Of a stretch of 64,000 bases of DNA, positions 21,599-31,581 are shown in pieces. The notes under the pieces are model-generated. The model was not told where the DNA came from. It did not search any database and saw only the letters and a list, made by a program, of their open reading frames with translations. A program made the translations under genes and the position numbers. Each line of letters begins with the position of its first letter. Positions within the stretch are counted from its first letter, which is position 1. Origin of the DNA: Drosophila pseudoobscura (Eukaryota > Arthropoda > Insecta > Diptera > Drosophilidae); contig NC_046683.1 in NCBI RefSeq assembly GCF_009870125.1, positions 19,043,001-19,107,000 on the forward strand, read 5' to 3'.

Positions 21599-21718
21599 AA
21601 GCCAACAACACGCGGTGTTCCCAAGCGGTCCCCCATCTAAGTACTAACCGCGCCCGACGCTGCTTAATTTCGGTGATCGGACGAGAACCGATGTATTCAG
21701 CGTAGTATGGTCGTTGGC
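21599..21718 (-). rRNA. 5SrRNA: 5S ribosomal RNA
   Basis: Full-length consensus copy, the first feature of the duplicated 10.8-kb block (partner at 35564). Its upstream spacer has the block-specific variants TTTTTAATTC and ACTATGATC, shared only with the partner. Confidence 0.95.
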
Positions 21719-22061
21719 GAAAGCCTGGGAGCTGAACGGTGGTTTTCCTTTGTGTTCTGCCTTCGACTGACCAAAACTAACCATAGGATGTGTTTTTAAT
21801 TCAAACGACTAGACTATGATCTGCTGGCAGGGATTGGATGTGGTATGGGGTGCCTGTATTTATGCAATTATTTAGAAAAAGAAAACCAAATGCCGTTCCC
21901 CTTCGAACAATGGTTAGGTTAGGTTAGGTTCTGGCGGTAGCCTGGGGGAGTGATGAAACCCTCCCAAGCTCACTTGGACCTGTAGAAGGTCCGTTGTGGT
22001 GCCGCATGGGCGTGTGCCCCTTCCCAGTGCCTAAAAACCGTGGAGAGCAGGCAGTTGCAAA

Positions 22062-22529
22062 TTAAGGGCAGTCCCATCCTGAGGCTTGGATGAATCTGGA
22101 CAAGGTCCCCGGTTTGATTTCGGACAGGTCCGAAATGTCCGTGAGGAAAGCGGCCCCGAGAATACGAAGACGACGATTTCCAAGGGCCGGGCAGTGGCAG
22201 AAGAAGTGGGGGACCGAATCCTCCTCTTCCTCGTCGCGACAACTACTGCAGAAGTCGTTATGAGGGATTGACAGTCTAGAGGCATGAGTGCCGATCTGCC
22301 AGTGTCCGGTAATGGCTCGAGTTACTGCAGAGCACTGTGCTCTGTTGAGTCTATACAGCTCGGCTGAGCGCTTCTTCGATCGATATGGCCATGTCAAACT
22401 TGAGATTTTACAGGAAACGGTTTGCTGCCATCTCCTATTGGCATTTTGCTCGAACAATTCGTGCGTGAGGAGCCTGCAATTAGCCAGATGCATCGCTACC
22501 TCTCGGAGAGGTTTCGTAGTACCCTGCAT
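22062..22529 (-). CDS. LINE A ORF2 C-terminal domain
   Basis: 155 open codons from an internal Met to the stop before the 3' UTR. The frame is open upstream into the RNase H remnant RDIEGNAVADELA. It contains the CxxC-H-C zinc motif (CSSCRDEEEEDSVPHFFCHC) typical of the C-terminus of LOA/R1-type ORF2. Only a piece of the original protein. Confidence 0.55.
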   Translation of the reverse strand: MQGTTKPLREVAMHLANCRLLTHELFEQNANRRWQQTVSCKISSLTWPYRSKKRSAELYRLNRAQCSAVTRAITGHWQIGTHASRLSIPHNDFCSSCRDEEEEDSVPHFFCHCPALGNRRLRILGAAFLTDISDLSEIKPGTLSRFIQASGWDCP

Positions 22530-23372
22530 TGCTAGCTCGTCGGCGACGGCGTTCCCCTCGATGTCCCTGTGGCCTGGGACCCGTATAAGGAAGAGGTCTA
22601 ACTGCTCTGCGATCTCGTGCAGAGACCTGCGGCAGTCATTTACGGTCGCTGAGTTCGACGATATTGAGCCTAAAGCTCCATCTCCATCTCGCAGTCCTCC
22701 CTAGGTGGGATTTATACCTGGAAAGGCGTCGAGAGGTGATCACTAGGGATACAATAATCTGTCCTCTCTGGTAATTGCGGGAGTGTCGTCAGGATTCCCG
22801 GGTTCCCAACCGCGGACGCTTTCCACAGTCTGGCTTCTCTCATTCTAAGTGCGCAAAGTGTTGCCACCTTCTTTCCCATGAGATCTATAGGGAGGAGTCC
22901 CAGCACAGTATCCAGGGCTTCCCCTGGAGTAGTGCGTAGCCCGCCAGTCATGCATAGCTCTTCCATGCGTTGAACTCTGCTGAGTTTATGGAGGCATGTC
23001 CTTTGTCTAAGGCTGGCCACCATACCACCACTCCATAGAGCATGATCGGTCGCATGATGACGGTGTAAAGCCACCGAACTATATAGGGGGTCATTCACCA
23101 TTTTAGTCCGATGGCTTTCCTGCAAGTATAGAGGGCCTCTGTGGCCTTCTTTACTCTATCCTTTATGCTCAATTTCCAGTCGAGCTTTCTATCGAGGATT
23201 AGGCCAAGATACTTGGCGTTGTTGCTGAAGACTAGCGCTTCCCAACATAGTCTTGGGGGAATCAGTGCCGGAACTTTTTACTTCCTAGTGAAAAGCACCA
23301 GTTCCGTCTTAGACGGGTTGACGCCTAACCCGCATTTGTCTGCCCATTTCGACATTTTCGTGAGAGTACTTG

Positions 23373-23834
23373 TCATGCACTCACACAACGTCTGCGGAAA
23401 TTTTCCACGCGGCAGCCACCCCCTTCTATCTCCCGCAGCAGTTCGTTCACTGCCACGTTCCACAGGAGGGGCGAGAGGACTCCGCCCTGCGGGGTGCCTC
23501 TGCAGACAAATCTGGTGCATGTTGACGTCCCCAGTGATGCCTCAACCGTCCTGCATTGCAGCATCTGACCGATCAGGCTCACCGTCCGGGAGTCAACCCC
23601 CAGATTCGTCAGTGCGCCCGTGATGGCGGTCGGAAGGATGTTGTTAAAAACGCCCTCTATGTCGAGGAAGGCTACGAGGGTGTACTCCTTACAGTTGAGG
23701 GACGCTTCTATGATCGATGTGATCGTGTGTAGGGCCGTTTCGGCGGATCTTCCTTTCCGATAGGCATGCTGGGAGTCTGAGATTAGACTAGGCGGAATAT
23801 TTACCGTGGGATGCATCCCCAACAGCCGCTTCAT
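23373..23834 (-). CDS. LINE A reverse transcriptase palm fragment
   Basis: 153 codons with the finger (SQHAYRKGRSAETALHTI), motif A (VAFLDIEGVFNN) and motif B (GTPQGGVLSPLLWNVAVNEL). The frame is lost just before the expected YADD motif, so no active enzyme is encoded. Confidence 0.65.
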   Translation of the reverse strand: MKRLLGMHPTVNIPPSLISDSQHAYRKGRSAETALHTITSIIEASLNCKEYTLVAFLDIEGVFNNILPTAITGALTNLGVDSRTVSLIGQMLQCRTVEASLGTSTCTRFVCRGTPQGGVLSPLLWNVAVNELLREIEGGGCRVENFRRRCVSA

Positions 23835-24026
23835 CGTCTTCAGAAGGAAGGACGATAGACTTATGGGTTTGAAATCTTTGGGGGCAGTGTGCGAGGGCTT
23901 GCCTGCCTTGGGGATGAAGACGACTTTAGGTTAGGTTAACCCGGACGGCCCTCAGCGGGGCCGCGCATAGGCCAATATGGCCCTTAGTTATCCGGATGGG
24001 GGGGTGTATGAACCGTCGCGGGAGTG

Positions 24027-26066
24027 TTAATGTGGTTTTAAAAAGTCCCCGAGAATCGAGGTGTTTTTAGCATAGGCCAGCAGTTCCTGAGGCGTCCTTT
24101 TGGAGGCATCTTCCAGTGATGCCAACACTGGGGCGCCCAGGTATCTCCTCCTTGCCCTTGAGAGAGCCGGACAGTTGCAGATGAGATGTTCCAGGGTTTC
24201 GATAGCCCCAGGTTCCTCACATTTCCTGCAACTGTCTCTGTTGGTGATGCCTAGCTTTGCTGCATGTGCAGCAGCCAGACAGTGACCTGTTAGTATTCCC
24301 ACCATCAGTCTGCAGTCCTTTCGTGGTAGGTGCAGTTGGTAGTGGCTAAGTTTCTCGTTGCGCTCCTTGCACATTATCTTCGAGGTTCTGCAGGTGGTGG
24401 TACTCCTCCACCTGCTATCAGTCTGTGCTCTAGCCTGCTTCTCTAGATCGCCTTGCAGCGTTCTGAGGGAGACAGGCACGTTCTCGGTTCTCCTATTCTC
24501 CAGCCCGACGCCTTCCTTAGCTAGTACGTCCGCCGCTTCGTTTCCTTCGATGCCCTGGTGGCTGGGAACCCAATAGATCCGCACTGTCTTTGTCGTGCTT
24601 AGGATGTCTAATGCCTCCCTGCTCGCCAAGACACTTCTGGAACTGACCACGGACGACTGCATGGATCTTATCGCCGCTTGGCTGTCGACGAATAGGTTGA
24701 CCGCATCGTGTGTTCGTTCTGTGCGGAGAGCGACCTCCGCTGCTTTCCCGATGGCAAAAACTTCTGCCTGGAATATGCTGCATGGGTCGGGTAGCTTATA
24801 CGACAGCCTTATCACGGGGTCTGTGCAGTATAGGCCCGCTCCTACTCCTCCGTCCATCTTGGAGCCGTCTGTGTATATATTGAGGTGCTCAGTTTGGTCC
24901 CTTCCAATCTTCCAGTCTTCAGGTCCCAGAGATGTGGTTGTTTTGACGTCAAGGCAAGTTTGGGGGGTCATGTAGTCAGTTGATCTGGTCATTTCCCTGC
25001 CGATTGAACTATGCCCGTATCCTTGTGGCGATAGATTTCCTGATGCTATGAGGCGTTGTGCTGCCTTTCCCGCAATCAGGCGAGCTTGAATGTCCAGGGG
25101 GTCGATTCCGAGTATGGTTTCGAGTGCTTTTGTTGGGGTTGACCTCAGCGCCCCTGTAATACAGAGCAGAGCCTGTCGCTGAGTCTTCTCCATAAGCTTA
25201 TGGTATGTCTTCTTTTCAGTAGCCTGCCACCACACTAAGGCTCCATACAGCAGAGTTGGTCGCACCACCGAGATGTAGATCCAGTGCATTAGAGCAGGTG
25301 ACAGGCCCCATGTGCTGCTGAGCATCTTCTTGGATGCATAAAGCGCAATGGTAGCCTTCTTCACCCTTTCCACTACATTGGGCCTCCATGCCAGCTTGCT
25401 GTCCAGTACTGTGCCTAGGTATTTCACCTGTGATTTTGGGGTCAGCCTAGTTTGGTCAATTTTCGGGGGGGTCCATATCGGTACCTTGTACCTCTTGGTA
25501 AAGAGGATGAGGTCCGTCTTGTCCGCGTTGATACTGAGTCCTACCTCTTCCGCCCACTCACGTATCTCCCTGAGTGTACGTTCCATTAAGGAGCTGAGGG
25601 TCGATGGACATACACCCGTAATAAGTATGCTTATGTCATCTGCATAAGCCGTTATCTTTGGGGCCTTCCTTTCAAATCTCTTGATGAGGTCGTCGACCAC
25701 CAGATTCCACAGTAGTGGCGACAGGACTCCACCCTGAGGTGTGCCTCTGTGTGCCCCCTTTACCATGGAAGCAGTGCCCCACTCCGATTGCACCCGTCTG
25801 CAACTTAGGAGGTTTTTGATCCAGACGTTGATTGCAGGGTGTATGTTATTCGCTTCTAGGCGACTTGTTATTGCGGTTGTGGCCACGTTGTTGAATGCTC
25901 CTGAGATGTCCACAAATGCTCCCAAAGCATACTTTTTGTTGTGAAGGGCGCTCTCGATGGTGGCTACTAGCGAGTGTAGTGCCGTCTCCACTGATTTCCC
26001 TTTAGTGTAGGCGTGTTGGTTTGTTGACATCAGTCCCTCTACCTCATTCCTGATGTGCAAATCCAA
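24027..26066 (-). CDS. LINE C reverse transcriptase-RNase H (679-codon open part of ORF2)
   Basis: The longest intact reading frame of the window. Positions from the internal Met: RT motif A FVDISGAFNN (Asp53), motif B GTPQGG (108-113), catalytic YADD (141-144), motif E KYLGTVLD (215-222). The RNase H domain has Asp400, Glu435, Asp461, His503 and Asp513. A zinc motif CRKC...EHLIC lies at 613-632. All catalytic residues expected for DNA synthesis on the RNA template and RNA removal are present. The true ORF2 start and the endonuclease lie upstream and are broken, so the Met is not a real start and the element cannot be autonomous. Confidence 0.82.
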   Translation of the reverse strand: MDLHIRNEVEGLMSTNQHAYTKGKSVETALHSLVATIESALHNKKYALGAFVDISGAFNNVATTAITSRLEANNIHPAINVWIKNLLSCRRVQSEWGTASMVKGAHRGTPQGGVLSPLLWNLVVDDLIKRFERKAPKITAYADDISILITGVCPSTLSSLMERTLREIREWAEEVGLSINADKTDLILFTKRYKVPIWTPPKIDQTRLTPKSQVKYLGTVLDSKLAWRPNVVERVKKATIALYASKKMLSSTWGLSPALMHWIYISVVRPTLLYGALVWWQATEKKTYHKLMEKTQRQALLCITGALRSTPTKALETILGIDPLDIQARLIAGKAAQRLIASGNLSPQGYGHSSIGREMTRSTDYMTPQTCLDVKTTTSLGPEDWKIGRDQTEHLNIYTDGSKMDGGVGAGLYCTDPVIRLSYKLPDPCSIFQAEVFAIGKAAEVALRTERTHDAVNLFVDSQAAIRSMQSSVVSSRSVLASREALDILSTTKTVRIYWVPSHQGIEGNEAADVLAKEGVGLENRRTENVPVSLRTLQGDLEKQARAQTDSRWRSTTTCRTSKIMCKERNEKLSHYQLHLPRKDCRLMVGILTGHCLAAAHAAKLGITNRDSCRKCEEPGAIETLEHLICNCPALSRARRRYLGAPVLASLEDASKRTPQELLAYAKNTSILGDFLKPH

Positions 26067-26331
26067 CAGCTTTTCTAGTGTTTTTAGTATAAAGGAGGTA
26101 AGGCTTATCGGTCTGTAGTCCTTGGGACTTTGGTACGACTTTCGACTTTGGTATGAAGACAGGTTCCCGGGATATATCCATGGGAGAAGATTCCCTCGTA
26201 TATCCTTTTGAGCAAATTAGTGGCTTTTTGTCCAGCGTGAATCAGTTGGGCAGGGATGTCATATGGTCCCGCAGACTTGTATGGTTTGAAGCTTTTGATT
26301 GACCAGGAAATGTTCTCCTGGCTTAGCAGTT

Positions 26332-26961
26332 TCATGATATCACTTGAGGCAACGGCATGAGCGGCGATGTAGTGTGGTCTGTTTTCAACGCAGCCGGATA
26401 GTGGATGTTCAGGACAAGATTTAGCGACTCATTGCTGGACGTTGTCCATGATTGGTCGGCATTCTTCAGGTAGCCCAGTGTGGGTGTAGTCTTCGAGAGA
26501 ACTTTGCGCAAGCGCGAGGCTTCTGAGTTATTCTCAATGTCGCTACAGAACTTACGCCATGAGGCGCGTTTGTCTTTCCTCAGTTCTTTATTGTAAATTG
26601 ACAGACTGGCCTTGTAATAGGCCCAGTTCTGCTCAACGTTTTCAGACTTAGCTTTATTGAAGAGTCTCCGGGAGGCTTTCCGGAGTTCCCTCAGTTCCTC
26701 AGTTCTCTCAGTCCCTCTGATTCCACCATTCAGGTTTCTTCCGGCCTCTGCACTTGCCAGAGGGGCTGGATTTATCGAGCGCCTCATTGCAGGCGTCGGT
26801 AAATAGTTTAACAAGAAATCTCCTTCCCTGGAAATCTCCTCCTCAGGTGGAGTCTCAGGGAGAACACGACAGAGGTGGTCTGAGTACCGAGCCCAGTTTG
26901 TCCGCCTAAGGTCCCGGAATTGAGCTGGTCTCGGTAGTGAAAAAGAGAATACGGTTTCCAC
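26332..26961 (-). pseudogene. LINE C ORF2 linker between endonuclease and RT
   Basis: 209 open codons (METVFSFSLPRPAQFRDLRR onward) corresponding to the ORF2 region after the endonuclease. It is rich in Arg/Glu and has no catalytic motif. It is separated from the RT frame by breaks at 26105-26335. Confidence 0.5.
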
Positions 26962-27481
26962 GTACCTGTGGTCCGAGAAGGAGTGCTCTTCCAGGGCCCT
27001 CCAGAATACGATGTTCCCATGTAACTCATGAGAGGCAAGTGTGAGGTCCAGGACCTCCTAGCGGTTTTTAATAATGAAGGTGGGATCACTCCCCCTATTT
27101 AATAGGACCATCTGAGTGGTCAGTAAATAGTTGAAAAGGTACTCACCCCTTTCGTTGGTGTCAGTGCTTCCCCACTGGCAGTGGTGTGCATTGGCGTCGC
27201 ACCCAACGATTAGGCCGGTGTCCTTGGCCTCGCAGTCTGTGATTAGCGCCCTGAGCGCCTGTGGAGGCAATCCAAGCCGATTGCCAAGCCTAATACCCCA
27301 CACACTTTACAAAAACCAGAAACACACTATTAGACTTATTTTTTGTTGACAGTCCGGAAAATTGTTACTCTATGATCAACTCACAGTGCCAGGGTATTCA
27401 AAACATGACTTTATTTTCATGACCTACGACGTCAATCCTGACACTGACACTAACATGCTCGACTAGACAACAATATATTAT

Positions 27482-28084
27482 ATGCCGCCTGTGAATTCTC
27501 AGCTTGCCCACCTTCAATCAAACATCGACTATCTTTATAATGAACATGTACCTATCAAGAAAGCGACCGTTAGACCAACAGATAGCTCCTGGTTCAACCA
27601 TGAATTAAAAATGGGTATCATTAAACGAAATGACGCCTTTAAAAAGTTTAAAAGATATAAGACTGGAAGCCACCTTAATATGTACAAAGCATTAAGATCA
27701 AATGTAACAAAGCTAATCAACTCTGCCAAGACCGCCTTCTACACGCCAAAGTTTAATAACGCGTTATGCGGTAAGAAAAAATGGCAAATTATTAAAAATA
27801 TTGGAATTGGGAAGAAAACGCGAAACACTCAAGTTGACATGGAAGTAAATGAAATAAATAACAAATTTGTGCAACTAGTTGTACCTGACTTTCCCCCAAC
27901 CCTTAACTTGACATCAGCACCCTATCCTAACACTGTTTCTAGCATTAGTTTCTGTTGTGTTAGTCCGTGTGATGTTCTAGAATCCCTACTTAAGATTATG
28001 TCGAAGGCGATTGGCCTAGACAAACCCTACATTTCTGAGAATAATTCTCCCCCGAATTTTAATGCAAGTTACCCACATTTTTAA
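27482..28084 (+). CDS. LINE B ORF2 linker region
   Basis: 200 codons, lysine-rich. It has the recognisable endonuclease-to-RT linker pattern SWFNHELKMGIIKRNDAFKK and KKKWQIIKNIGIGKK typical of Jockey/CR1-group ORF2. It ends before the RT fragment at 28134. Confidence 0.5.
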   Translation: MPPVNSQLAHLQSNIDYLYNEHVPIKKATVRPTDSSWFNHELKMGIIKRNDAFKKFKRYKTGSHLNMYKALRSNVTKLINSAKTAFYTPKFNNALCGKKKWQIIKNIGIGKKTRNTQVDMEVNEINNKFVQLVVPDFPPTLNLTSAPYPNTVSSISFCCVSPCDVLESLLKIMSKAIGLDKPYISENNSPPNFNASYPHF

Positions 28085-28133
28085 CACAGCCATTACTACA
28101 TCAACATTCCCTGAAAAGTGAAAGGAGGCCAAA

Positions 28134-28445
28134 ATGATCCCTATCCCTAAAGTAAACTCTCTAGATTACAGGCCAATATCCATTTTACCGAGCCTATCAA
28201 CAGCGTTCGAGGCTTTGGGGGCTGTGCAAATAAATACATTTCTTTCTGAGCATACATTACTTAACAACAACCAATCTGGATTCAGACGAAATAGAAGTTG
28301 TTCTACCGCCATAATAAAACTTTTAGAGGATATCCGCGAAAGAATGGACGACGGAAATGTGACATTCCTAACTCTTCTTGACTATTCTAAAGCTTTTGAC
28401 TCAGTTGACCATGGTATCCTCATTGCAAAGCTTCGTAGATCCTAA
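28134..28445 (+). CDS. LINE B reverse transcriptase N-terminal fragment
   Basis: 103 codons: IPIPKVNSLDYRPISILPSL, NNNQSGFRRNRSCSTA, then motif A LLDYSKAFDSVDH and a stop shortly after, where the element is truncated. The remaining palm and thumb are lacking. Confidence 0.65.
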   Translation: MIPIPKVNSLDYRPISILPSLSTAFEALGAVQINTFLSEHTLLNNNQSGFRRNRSCSTAIIKLLEDIRERMDDGNVTFLTLLDYSKAFDSVDHGILIAKLRRS

Positions 28446-28537
28446 AATTTCTCTGTCTCAGCAGTAAAATAAATAAATAAAAAATTAAAAATGAAAAACG
28501 AAACGAGAATACGGCAAAAGGCAAAAAGTTGGTGACG

Positions 28538-28657
28538 AAGCCAACAACACGCGGTGTTCCCAAGCGGTCCCCCATCTAAGTACTAACCGCGCCCGACGCT
28601 GCTTAATTTCGGTGATCGGACGAGAACCGATGTATTCAGCGTAGTATGGTCGTTGGC
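28538..28657 (-). rRNA. 5SrRNA: 5S ribosomal RNA
   Basis: Consensus copy next to the LINE B end. The adjoining spacer has the rare CGAGAATACGG variant shared with 42503 and, inverted, with 2296. Confidence 0.95.
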
Positions 28658-29087
28658 GAAAGCCTGGGAGCTGAACGTTGGTTTTCCTTTGTGTTCTGCC
28701 TTCGACTGACCAAAACTAACAATAAGATGGGTTTTAGTTCAAACGACTAGACTAGGATCTGCTGGCAGGGATTGGATGTGGTATGGGGTGCCTGTATTTA
28801 TGCATTTATTTAGAAAAAGAAAACCAAATGCCGTTCCCCTTCGAACAATAGTAATATAAATTTTAATTGGCCAAAATATAATTCAAGGAAAATAAAAACG
28901 AAAAAAGAAAAATAAAATTAAAAATGAAAAACGAATCGAAAATACGGCAAAAGGCAAAAGGCAAAAAGTTGGTGACGAAGCCAACAACACGCGGTGTTCC
29001 CAAGCGGTCCCCCATCTAAGTACTAACCGCGCCCGACGCTGCTTAATTTCTGTGATCGGACGAGAACCGATGTATTCAGCGTAGTAT

Positions 29088-30816
29088 CCCAGTGGACCAA
29101 AAAGCGATAGTAAAACGGAACTATCATAAAATGTCCGGAAACGGACTTAGAAATGATAAAAATCCGGGAGCGATGAGTGAAGTCTCGCAAAATGCTCGCA
29201 GACTTAGGACTTAGAAAAGAGCATTTACCGGACAAAAACCGAGTGACGACAAAGTCTCGCGAAACTATCACAAACGGACTTAAAAACGGGCACAATACGC
29301 AAGAAACGCCGGATCTCGTAATAGAACATGAACGAACATGTCAAACTGCGGCCCGGCACAACGCCGCCGTTTTTTCGTTTTGTGTTATTTTGTGATTAAA
29401 GACCGCAGCAGAAGGACGTAAACGGGGAGTTAAATCATAAAAATAGTGAAAAAAAACAAAAATCGGTAAGTAAAATATTATTTATTTAATAGTATAGTAT
29501 AGTGCACAAAATTTGAGTTTGGGAGCAGTATAAGACCCCAAGACCACAATCTACACATTCTGTGTATATATTTTTTTCTAGCCATCTTCTTGTGCATCAG
29601 GCCACCTGCGTCAACGAATATAACAATTTTCGCTGGAACTGACTTTGCGCACCATTTTTTTTATACACAGGGGAGTACTAATATTAATAAAAAATGCCAT
29701 TTAAGCGTAAAAGCAGGAAATATATATGCGAATCGAAGCATATCAATAAAAGTACATCGAACATTAATATTATTGACAAAAAAATGGACCTTCAGCTTAA
29801 TAAACTAGACGGAATAAATAACCTGGACAAAAAAATAGACATCATGATTAATAAACTGGACCGAAACACAGCGGAAATGGTGGCTCTTCGTTCCGAAATT
29901 GGCTCCATTAAGGCGAAGGTTTGTGGTGAGATCCGCAAACCCAAAGTAGTTCTGCCTTGCCAACCGCTCACAACCATAGAAGAATTGGATCATTTCGAGC
30001 ATAACTTGCAGGAAGAAAGTTTCTTCAAAAATGTGGTAAGTGTTTTGCGTGAAACTCACGAGCTAAAAATATATTCAAAAATAATTCTGTACAGATCGCA
30101 GAGTTAATGATGTCGGGCGAGAAAGCATTCGACAAATGGATTCGGAGTTCTTGGCGTTCAATTGTGTCCGACGAGGTCGCACGACAGTGCTCTTGGCGGG
30201 GCACAGAGGAGAAAAAGTGCATTAGGGGCTTGCGGATTACTCTAGCCATCCGTAGTAAGTATTATTTTTAAATTAATATGTATATTGTAATATAATAAAC
30301 ATGATTATTTGTTTACAGCGGGATTTAAGGAAAGATTTTCGTTAGAAGACGCCGATTTCGACCGAATCACGCAAAAATTTTTCCAGTACGCCCAGGACAG
30401 AGTGTCGAAGGAGAAAAAACAAATTAAATTTAATTCACTAATATAATTTTTTAATCTATTTATGTACCACCAAAATTAAAAATTGAAATTAATTAAAATA
30501 AAATTAAAAATTATAAAAACCAAAAACAATTGTGCGTCCCTTTTCATATTAGTTTCGGCTCGCAAAAGATATCATAAACGGCTCGCAAAAGTCTCGCAAA
30601 AAATATCATAAGAGGCTCGCAAAAGTCTCGCAAAAGATATCATAAAGGGCTCGCAAAAGATCCGTTTTTGAGCTACCAAAAATGAAAATTTCACTGCCAC
30701 AAACTGAGCGACTAGTGATTCATTTTCTTATCGTTTTCGGATTCGATAGTTTTACACGGCTGAGTTTCGCTTAGCTCTCGTTTGCGATATCTTTTACGAA
30801 GTTTTGGTCCACTGGG
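29088..30816 (+). mobile_element. TIR DNA transposon carrying a DUF4806-like gene, inserted in a 5S gene
   Basis: The perfect 15-bp terminal inverted repeats are CCCAGTGGACCAAAA and its complement. The target-site duplication is AT (29086-29087 and 30817-30818). Sub-terminal regions are rich in the motif CTCGCAAAA: direct copies near 29168 and, on the right, at least six between 30555 and 30655, interleaved with ATATCATAA. Its centre holds an intron-containing gene (29694-30446) and nothing resembling a transposase. The superfamily is unassigned: the 2-bp AT duplication excludes Tc1-mariner, hAT, P and piggyBac. An ISL2EU-like or CACTA-like source of transposase is only a guess. An identical-length copy is at 43053. 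Confidence 0.85.
29694..30446 (+). CDS. DUF4806-like protein, three coding exons, 209 aa
   Basis: Exons are 29694-30035, 30095-30254 and 30319-30446, with GTAAGT-type donors and ACAG acceptors. The phases join without any stop: 342+160+128 nt gives 209 codons plus TAA. The N-terminus is basic (PFKRKSRKY). Residues about 25-70 are heptad-like (LNKLDGINNLDKKIDIMINK), suggesting a coiled coil. The C-terminal half, from LPCQPLTTIEELDHFEHNL through FDKWIRSSWRSIVSD, CSWRGTEEKK and GLRITLAI to RITQKFFQYAQDRV, resembles DUF4806. That domain has unknown function and is abundant in insects and cnidarians. A further 5' UTR intron is likely (GTAAGT near 29465, TTTTCTAG near 29581). Role in transposition or host is unknown; the frame is fully open. 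Confidence 0.78.
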
Positions 30817-31131
30817 ATGGTCGTTGGCGAAAGCCTGGGAGCTGAACGTTGGTTTCCTTTGTGTTCTGCCTTCGACTGACCAAAACTAACCATAGGATGT
30901 GTTTTTAGTTCAAACGACTAGACTAGGATCTGCTGGCAGGGATTGGATGTGGTATGGGGTGCCTGTATTTATGCATTTATTTAGAAAAAGAAAACCAAAT
31001 GCCGTTCCCCTTCGAACAATAGTAATATAAATTTTAATTGGCCAAAATATAATTCAAGGAAAATAAAAACGAAAAAAGAAATATGAAAAACGAAACGAAA
31101 ATACGGCAAAAGGCAAAAAAAGTTGGTGACG

Positions 31132-31251
31132 AAGCCAACAACACGCGGTGTTCCCAAGCGGTCCCCCATCTAAGTACTAACCGCGCCCGACGCTGCTTAA
31201 TTTCGGTGATCGGACGAGAACCGATGTATTCAGCGTAGTATGGTCGTTGGC
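31132..31251 (-). rRNA. 5SrRNA: 5S ribosomal RNA
   Basis: Consensus, T7 run. The first intact copy after the transposon-split unit. Confidence 0.95.
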
Positions 31252-31581
31252 GAAAGCCTGGGAGCTGAACGTTGGTTTTCCTTTGTGTTCTGCCTTCGAC
31301 TGACCAAAACTAACAATAAGATGGGTTTTAGTTCAAACGACTAGACTAGGATCTGCTGGCAGGGATTGGATGTGGTATGGGGTGCCTATATTTATGCATT
31401 TATTTAGAAAAAGAAAACCAAATGCCGTTCCCCTTCGAACAATAGTAATATAAATTTTAATTGTATCCATGACCCTTGGCCAAAATATAATTCAAGGAAA
31501 ATAAAAACGAAAAATAAAAAAAGAAAAATTAAAAACGAAACGAAAATACGGCAAAAGGCAAAAGGCAAAAAGTTGGTGACG

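Larger units (their letters stand above)
21912..23927 (-). mobile_element. LINE family A, 5'-truncated and internally deleted
   Basis: On the - strand, with the 3' tail at 21912 (GGTTAGGTTAGGTTAGG on +). RT residues run from about 23927 to 22720: KVVFIPKAGKPSH, SQHAYRKGRSAET, motif A FLDIEGVFNN, motif B CRGTPQGGVLSPLLWN. A frame break follows, then the thumb. The RNase H centre is missing; only its end survives (RVPGHRDIEGNAVADELA near 22560). The C-terminal zinc motif CSSCRDEEEEDSVPHFFCHC is at about 22190-22250. LINE C sequence replaces its 5' part. Confidence 0.85.
23928..27300 (-). mobile_element. LINE family C, 5'-truncated copy
   Basis: Same family as 17611-21478, opposite orientation. 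It is truncated within the endonuclease (GCDANAHHCQWGSTDTNERG near 27190), so it has no ribozyme or ORF1. The 3' tail abuts LINE A at 23928. ORF2 is broken by a stop near 27056 and by a small scrambled stretch near 26105-26160 with repeated CCAAAGTC motifs. From there the RT-RNase H frame is open. Confidence 0.88.
27301..28465 (+). mobile_element. LINE family B, truncated at both ends of ORF2
   Basis: A Jockey/CR1-like non-LTR element, + strand, joined head to head with the truncated 5' end of LINE C. It contains the end of the endonuclease (about 27310-27470), the ORF2 linker (27482-28084) and the RT finger with motif A (28134-28442). It then ends abruptly with TAAAATAAATAAATAAAAAA, joined to 5S spacer. 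The RT palm B and YADD motifs are absent, so the 3' part of ORF2 is deleted. Confidence 0.78.
28978..30828 (-). pseudogene. 5S rRNA gene split by a TIR transposon
   Basis: 5S nucleotides 1-12 lie at 30817-30828 and the remainder (with AT repeated) at 28978-29087. A 1,729-bp element sits between. There is also a C47A change. The internal control region lies entirely in the 28978-29087 part and is otherwise intact, but the normal start site and first 10 nt are displaced. Confidence 0.92.
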
